Shown here one piece after another: positions 15,804-18,414 of a DNA stretch of 18,414 bases; positions within the stretch are counted from its first letter, which is position 1, and every line of letters starts with the position of its first letter. Below the pieces are notes generated by a model that saw nothing but the letters and a program-made list of their open reading frames with translations, had not been told where the DNA came from and made no database searches. The position numbers and the translations under genes were made by a program. Source of the DNA: JBJHCA01 sp050485785 (GTDB lineage: Bacteria; Bacteroidota; Bacteroidia; Chitinophagales; Saprospiraceae); the NCBI GenBank assembly GCA_050485785.1, contig JBJHCA010000070.1:1-18414 (forward strand). The letters are read 5' to 3'.

Positions 15804-16391
15804 ATGAAGTCCTTGATCAAACAACGCATAGATCAACACCTGCAGTTGATCCATCTGCTCAGGCAGAATACGGAATGGCATGATACGCTGGAAGCCGTGG
15901 CCGCTGACATGATCCGCGTGTTTGAGCGCAGGGGCCGCGTACTTTTTTGCGGAAACGGCGGCTCGGCAGCAGATGCCGCACACCTGGCCGCCGAGTTTTC
16001 AGGCCGGTTTTACATCAACCGTCCACCCCTGGATGCAGACGCTCTGCATGTAAATGATGCATTTCTGACCGCCGTTTCCAATGATTTTAACTACGATACG
16101 GCTTTTAGCCGGGCCCTGGAAGCTAAAGCACGCTCAGGGGATATGCTGGTGGCCATCAGCACTTCCGGCTCTTCGGCAAGTGTGATCAATGCAGTAACCA
16201 AAGCCAATGTACTGGGCCTTGTAACCGTGTGCTTTACCGGCAGCAGAGGCCATGACCTGGCCGAAATGTGCACGCACAACATTGTGATTCCCTCCGCCGA
16301 CACACCCCGCATTCAGGAAGCTTACATGTTGCTGGGGCACATCCTGTGCGAATGGGTAGAAGGAAAAATGTTTCCCCATGAAACTCCCTGA
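15804..16391 (+). CDS. gmhA: Phosphoheptose isomerase (sedoheptulose 7-phosphate isomerase)
   Basis: GmhA turns D-sedoheptulose 7-phosphate into D-glycero-D-manno-heptose 7-phosphate, the first step towards nucleotide-activated heptose for lipopolysaccharide core or other glycans. From ATG 15804 the protein is 195 aa, the usual size. The SIS-domain sugar-phosphate site reads CGNGGSAADAAHLAAEFSGR, with H60 and E64 matching the active-site H61/E65 of E. coli GmhA. Other family marks are LVAISTSGSSASVINA and the C-terminal IQEAYMLLGHILCEW, which holds the conserved Gln and His. A well-formed promoter lies just upstream. The 3' end overlaps gmhB by 14 bp, so the two enzymes are made together. It is divergent from miaE. 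Confidence 0.95.
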   Translation: MKSLIKQRIDQHLQLIHLLRQNTEWHDTLEAVAADMIRVFERRGRVLFCGNGGSAADAAHLAAEFSGRFYINRPPLDADALHVNDAFLTAVSNDFNYDTAFSRALEAKARSGDMLVAISTSGSSASVINAVTKANVLGLVTVCFTGSRGHDLAEMCTHNIVIPSADTPRIQEAYMLLGHILCEWVEGKMFPHETP

Positions 16392-16944
16392 ATTAAACAG
16401 AAACTGGACGCTTTTCCTGGACCGGGACGGAGTCATTAATCAGCGAAAGTACGGCAGCTACATCACCCACCCCAATGAGTTCAGCTTTATTGAAGGAGTG
16501 CCGGAGGCACTGGCAGGCCTGAGTAAAATATTCAGCTACCTTGTGGTTGTCACCAATCAGCAGGGCATAGGAAAAGGTATCATGACGGAAAACGACCTGA
16601 AAGCCGTACACACATGGATGCTGAATGAGGTGGCCTCTGCAGGTGGCCGCATTGACGGTGTATTTCACTGCCCCAACCTCGAAAGCGACAACGCACCGTG
16701 CAGAAAGCCCAATACCGGCATGGCTATGGATGCCCGCAATGCCATGCCCGGCATACGTTTCCGGTACAGCGTGATGGTGGGCGACAGCCATACGGATATG
16801 GTTTTTGCGCGTCGCCTGGGCATGCTGGCAGTACTGGTAGGTGAGCATGAGAGCGTGACTTCCCAAACCCCTTATGATGCGAAGTACGACAACTTGCATA
16901 GCTTTTACGCTGATGTAAGCGGAGGTAATCATGGTGTGGGATAA
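16378..16944 (+). CDS. gmhB: D-glycero-manno-heptose 1,7-bisphosphate phosphatase, HAD family
   Basis: GmhB removes the 7-phosphate from heptose 1,7-bisphosphate. The 188-aa protein is a HAD phosphatase with nucleophile D15 and general acid D17 in FLDRDGVIN, motif II in VVVTNQQGIGKG, Lys110 in CRKPNTGM, and motif IV in VMVGDSHTDM (D136, D140). The zinc loop found in E. coli GmhB (Cys-x-His and Cys-x-Cys) is only half present: C98 and C108 remain, while N100 stands for the His and A106 for the other Cys. The enzyme may therefore bind no zinc at this site, or may have a shifted specificity, for instance towards a related sugar or histidinol phosphate. Start ATG 16378 lies inside the end of gmhA. 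The kinase and nucleotidyltransferase of the pathway are not in the window. Confidence 0.88.
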   Translation: MKLPELNRNWTLFLDRDGVINQRKYGSYITHPNEFSFIEGVPEALAGLSKIFSYLVVVTNQQGIGKGIMTENDLKAVHTWMLNEVASAGGRIDGVFHCPNLESDNAPCRKPNTGMAMDARNAMPGIRFRYSVMVGDSHTDMVFARRLGMLAVLVGEHESVTSQTPYDAKYDNLHSFYADVSGGNHGVG

Positions 16945-16954
16945 CTTTTTGTGG

Positions 16955-16971
16955 ACTTCGCTCCGCGAAGT
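16955..16971. repeat. Inverted repeat ACTTCGC-TCC-GCGAAGT after gmhB
   Basis: A perfect 7-bp stem with a 3-base loop lies 11 bp after the gmhB stop codon. A T run precedes it on the plus strand but none follows on either strand, so it is not a standard rho-independent terminator. It could be an RNA 3'-end stabilising hairpin or one copy of a dispersed REP-like element; only one copy is in this window. Confidence 0.5.
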
Positions 16972-17045
16972 GGTAGCCGGATAAGCTCGGTAAACTTATT
17001 GCCCCGAAAAAGCCTTAGTTGTGCAATAGACCAATTATTGTCAAA

Positions 17046-17819
17046 ATGAATCTCAACTTTATCAGGCAGGGAACAGGACCTGACCTTCTAATACTCCATG
17101 GATTTCTTGGCAGCCTCGACAACTGGCAAACCCAGGCTCGTATGCTGGCAGAGCATTTTACGGTTTGGACCATCGACCAGCGCAACCATGGCCGGTCACC
17201 ACATACCGGACAGCATAGTTATGAGCTGATGGCAGCAGACTTGCTTCAGTTTTGCCGCGATCAAGGTTTGCATACTTTTTACCTGCTGGGGCATTCCATG
17301 GGTGCAAAAACAGCCATGTACTTTGCCCGGGAACACGCTAACTTTCTGACCGGCCTGGTACTGGTAGATATGGGCGTGAAAGCTTATGTCGGCGGCCATG
17401 AAAAACTGCTGGAAGCCCTGAACGAGCTTCCGGTAGCTGAACTTAGCAGCCGCACGGAAGCCGATGAAAAGCTGGCGGCAAAAATTCATGAGCCGGGAGT
17501 GCGGCAATTTTTACTCAAGAGCCTGGCCCGCAATGAACCGGGCGGATTCCGATGGAGATTTAACCTGGATGCCCTCACCCGCAACTACGATGAAGTACTC
17601 AAGCCGTTTGTTACCGACACTTCCATTGTTGTACCCACGCTGTTTGTGCGGGGAGGCCGGTCGCCATACATAACTGATGAAGACTGGGACAGCATTCAAT
17701 CAATGTTCCCGAGGGCCACATTGAGTACAGTGGAAAGAGCCGGCCACTGGGTGCATGCCGAAGCCATCAACCCATTTATGGAAACGGTTTCCGGATTCCT
17801 GAAAGAGCATCCACGGTAG
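17046..17819 (+). CDS. Alpha/beta hydrolase, YbfF-like esterase
   Basis: The 257-aa protein has the alpha/beta-hydrolase fold and most resembles the YbfF acyl-esterase group. Visible marks are the oxyanion-hole region LLILHGFLGSLDNW, the DQRNHGRSPH block typical of this subgroup, the nucleophile elbow GHSMG with S84, and the C-terminal catalytic His in AGHWVHAE (H234). The acidic triad member is not clear by eye. It is expected to be a cytoplasmic esterase or thioesterase; the physiological substrate is unknown for most of the family. Start ATG 17046 is taken rather than the TTG at 17019, because the family begins just before the first strand (LNFIRQG). The gene ends 3 bp before the stop codon of the convergent MmcQ/YjbR gene. 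Confidence 0.92.
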   Translation: MNLNFIRQGTGPDLLILHGFLGSLDNWQTQARMLAEHFTVWTIDQRNHGRSPHTGQHSYELMAADLLQFCRDQGLHTFYLLGHSMGAKTAMYFAREHANFLTGLVLVDMGVKAYVGGHEKLLEALNELPVAELSSRTEADEKLAAKIHEPGVRQFLLKSLARNEPGGFRWRFNLDALTRNYDEVLKPFVTDTSIVVPTLFVRGGRSPYITDEDWDSIQSMFPRATLSTVERAGHWVHAEAINPFMETVSGFLKEHPR

Positions 17820-17822
17820 CCG

Positions 17823-18185
17823 TTAAGGATAGGGATCAGCGGCCTGCAGTTCTTTTCTGATGGCCGCGGGTAGCTTGTCGCGGATGAGGCGGTACGAAGT
17901 GAGTAAATGCCCGGCCCAGGTTTCACGGTCATAAAACAAGGGATGCGGAACCATTACCCAGTGAGCTCTGGCCAGATATGGAGCAGGGCTTATCTCAGGG
18001 TGGGCGGTCATTTCATCAAATAAATGGATAGGCACTTTGAAGGTTACTTCGTGCGGGGGTTCCAGTTCTATAACGCTGAACATCTTTTTTTCAACCAGCA
18101 TGCACAGATTGGTGCCCCATTTTATGTCCTCCGAGGTACCCGGAAGCGATAAACAAAAGGTTCGAATGTGATCAAAATCAGCCAT
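17823..18185 (-). CDS. MmcQ/YjbR family protein
   Basis: This 120-aa protein matches the MmcQ/YjbR family, small proteins with a double-wing, CyaY-like fold that are often called DNA-binding although the role is not settled. The family pattern is seen in FCLSLPGTSEDIKWG, then LCMLVEKKMFSVIEL, VTFKVP and a C-terminal helix with SYRLIRDKLP. Start ATG 18185 gives the normal family N-terminus (MADFDHIRTF); a longer open frame to 18239 would overlap the upstream gene and is not used. It lies 11 bp downstream of the end of a methyltransferase gene on the same strand and is probably co-transcribed with it. Confidence 0.9.
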   Translation of the reverse strand: MADFDHIRTFCLSLPGTSEDIKWGTNLCMLVEKKMFSVIELEPPHEVTFKVPIHLFDEMTAHPEISPAPYLARAHWVMVPHPLFYDRETWAGHLLTSYRLIRDKLPAAIRKELQAADPYP

Positions 18186-18196
18186 GGCAACAATAT

Positions 18197-18414
18197 TTAA
18201 GTGTCCAGAATAAAGATAATGTAAGGGGGAATGCGACATTCAGCCATGGCTTTTGTTCGCTCTTCTTCCACCAGACGGGGCTCAAATACTTCCATTAACT
18301 TAAAGCCCGCACCGGCAAAAAGCGCTTCATAGCGGGACCGGGAACGCCAGTAGTCCTTAAAAGGCTGAGTAAGTCCTTTCAGGTGAACAGAAACCTCCAT
18401 GCCTTCGTACGGCA
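18197..18414 (-). CDS. C-terminal end of a class I SAM-dependent methyltransferase (partial)
   Basis: The frame is open to the window edge, so only the last 72 or so residues are seen. They fit the C-terminal end of a Methyltransf_11/25-type enzyme: a polar strand (EVSVHLKGLT), then RYEALFAGAGFKLMEVFEP, the usual 'L...aGF......f.p' strand and helix, and a closing PPYIIFILDT beta strand. The SAM-binding motifs would lie upstream outside the window, so the substrate cannot be guessed. An internal ATG at 18400 is not a likely start because the homologous region begins well before it. The stop codon is 11 bp before the MmcQ/YjbR start. Confidence 0.75.
   Translation of the reverse strand, partial: PYEGMEVSVHLKGLTQPFKDYWRSRSRYEALFAGAGFKLMEVFEPRLVEEERTKAMAECRIPPYIIFILDT

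Noticed and set aside
1..18414. Mobile elements, CRISPR arrays, tRNA or rRNA genes and defence islands.
   Set aside because: I looked for transposase motifs, spaced direct repeats and tRNA arms and saw none that hold up.

Overview
The window reads as part of a Bacteroidota chromosome. The evidence is several clean matches to the Bacteroidota promoter (TTG, 17-23 bp, then TAnnTTTG), little use of Shine-Dalgarno sequences, and gene families typical of that phylum (DUF4199-like and DUF6132-like membrane proteins, Bacteroidota-style DUF58 and acetyl-CoA hydrolase/transferase proteins). Base composition is roughly balanced. I see no insertion sequence, phage gene, CRISPR array, tRNA or rRNA. The genus cannot be named from the sequence alone.

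Layout, left to right. (1) 1-5443, plus strand: a complete tripartite RND efflux operon, with a lipoprotein adaptor, an inner-membrane RND permease and a TolC-type outer-membrane channel, the last two overlapping. (2) 5444-5888: a stretch with no gene I can support. (3) 5889-8562, plus: an unrecognised 230-aa protein whose C-terminal half recalls the N-terminal part of some McrB-type AAA proteins, then recQ with its own promoter and a likely terminator. (4) 8534-9484: a divergent pair of small membrane proteins, a DUF6132-like gene on minus that appears broken by a one-base frameshift and a DUF4199-like gene on plus, separated by a strong palindrome. (5) 9508-11682, minus: a DUF58 protein followed by a six-helix membrane protein. 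(6) 11708-13710, plus: an OmpR-type response regulator overlapping by ATGA with a family 2 glycosyltransferase and transcribed divergently from the DUF58 gene. (7) 13721-15687, minus: an acetyl-CoA hydrolase/CoA-transferase and the tRNA hydroxylase MiaE. (8) 15804-16944, plus: overlapping gmhA and gmhB of heptose biosynthesis. (9) 17046-18414: a YbfF-like alpha/beta hydrolase on plus, converging on a minus-strand MmcQ/YjbR-like gene and the C-terminal end of a methyltransferase that runs off the window.

Most of the window is ordinary envelope, efflux, repair and metabolic housekeeping. The points most worth a second look are the frameshifted DUF6132-like gene, the orphan protein upstream of recQ, the translational coupling of a response regulator to a glycosyltransferase with no histidine kinase nearby, and a GmhB that lacks two of the four usual zinc ligands. 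I did not find a clearly new multi-gene system. All family assignments are from recognition of motifs by eye; no database search was run.
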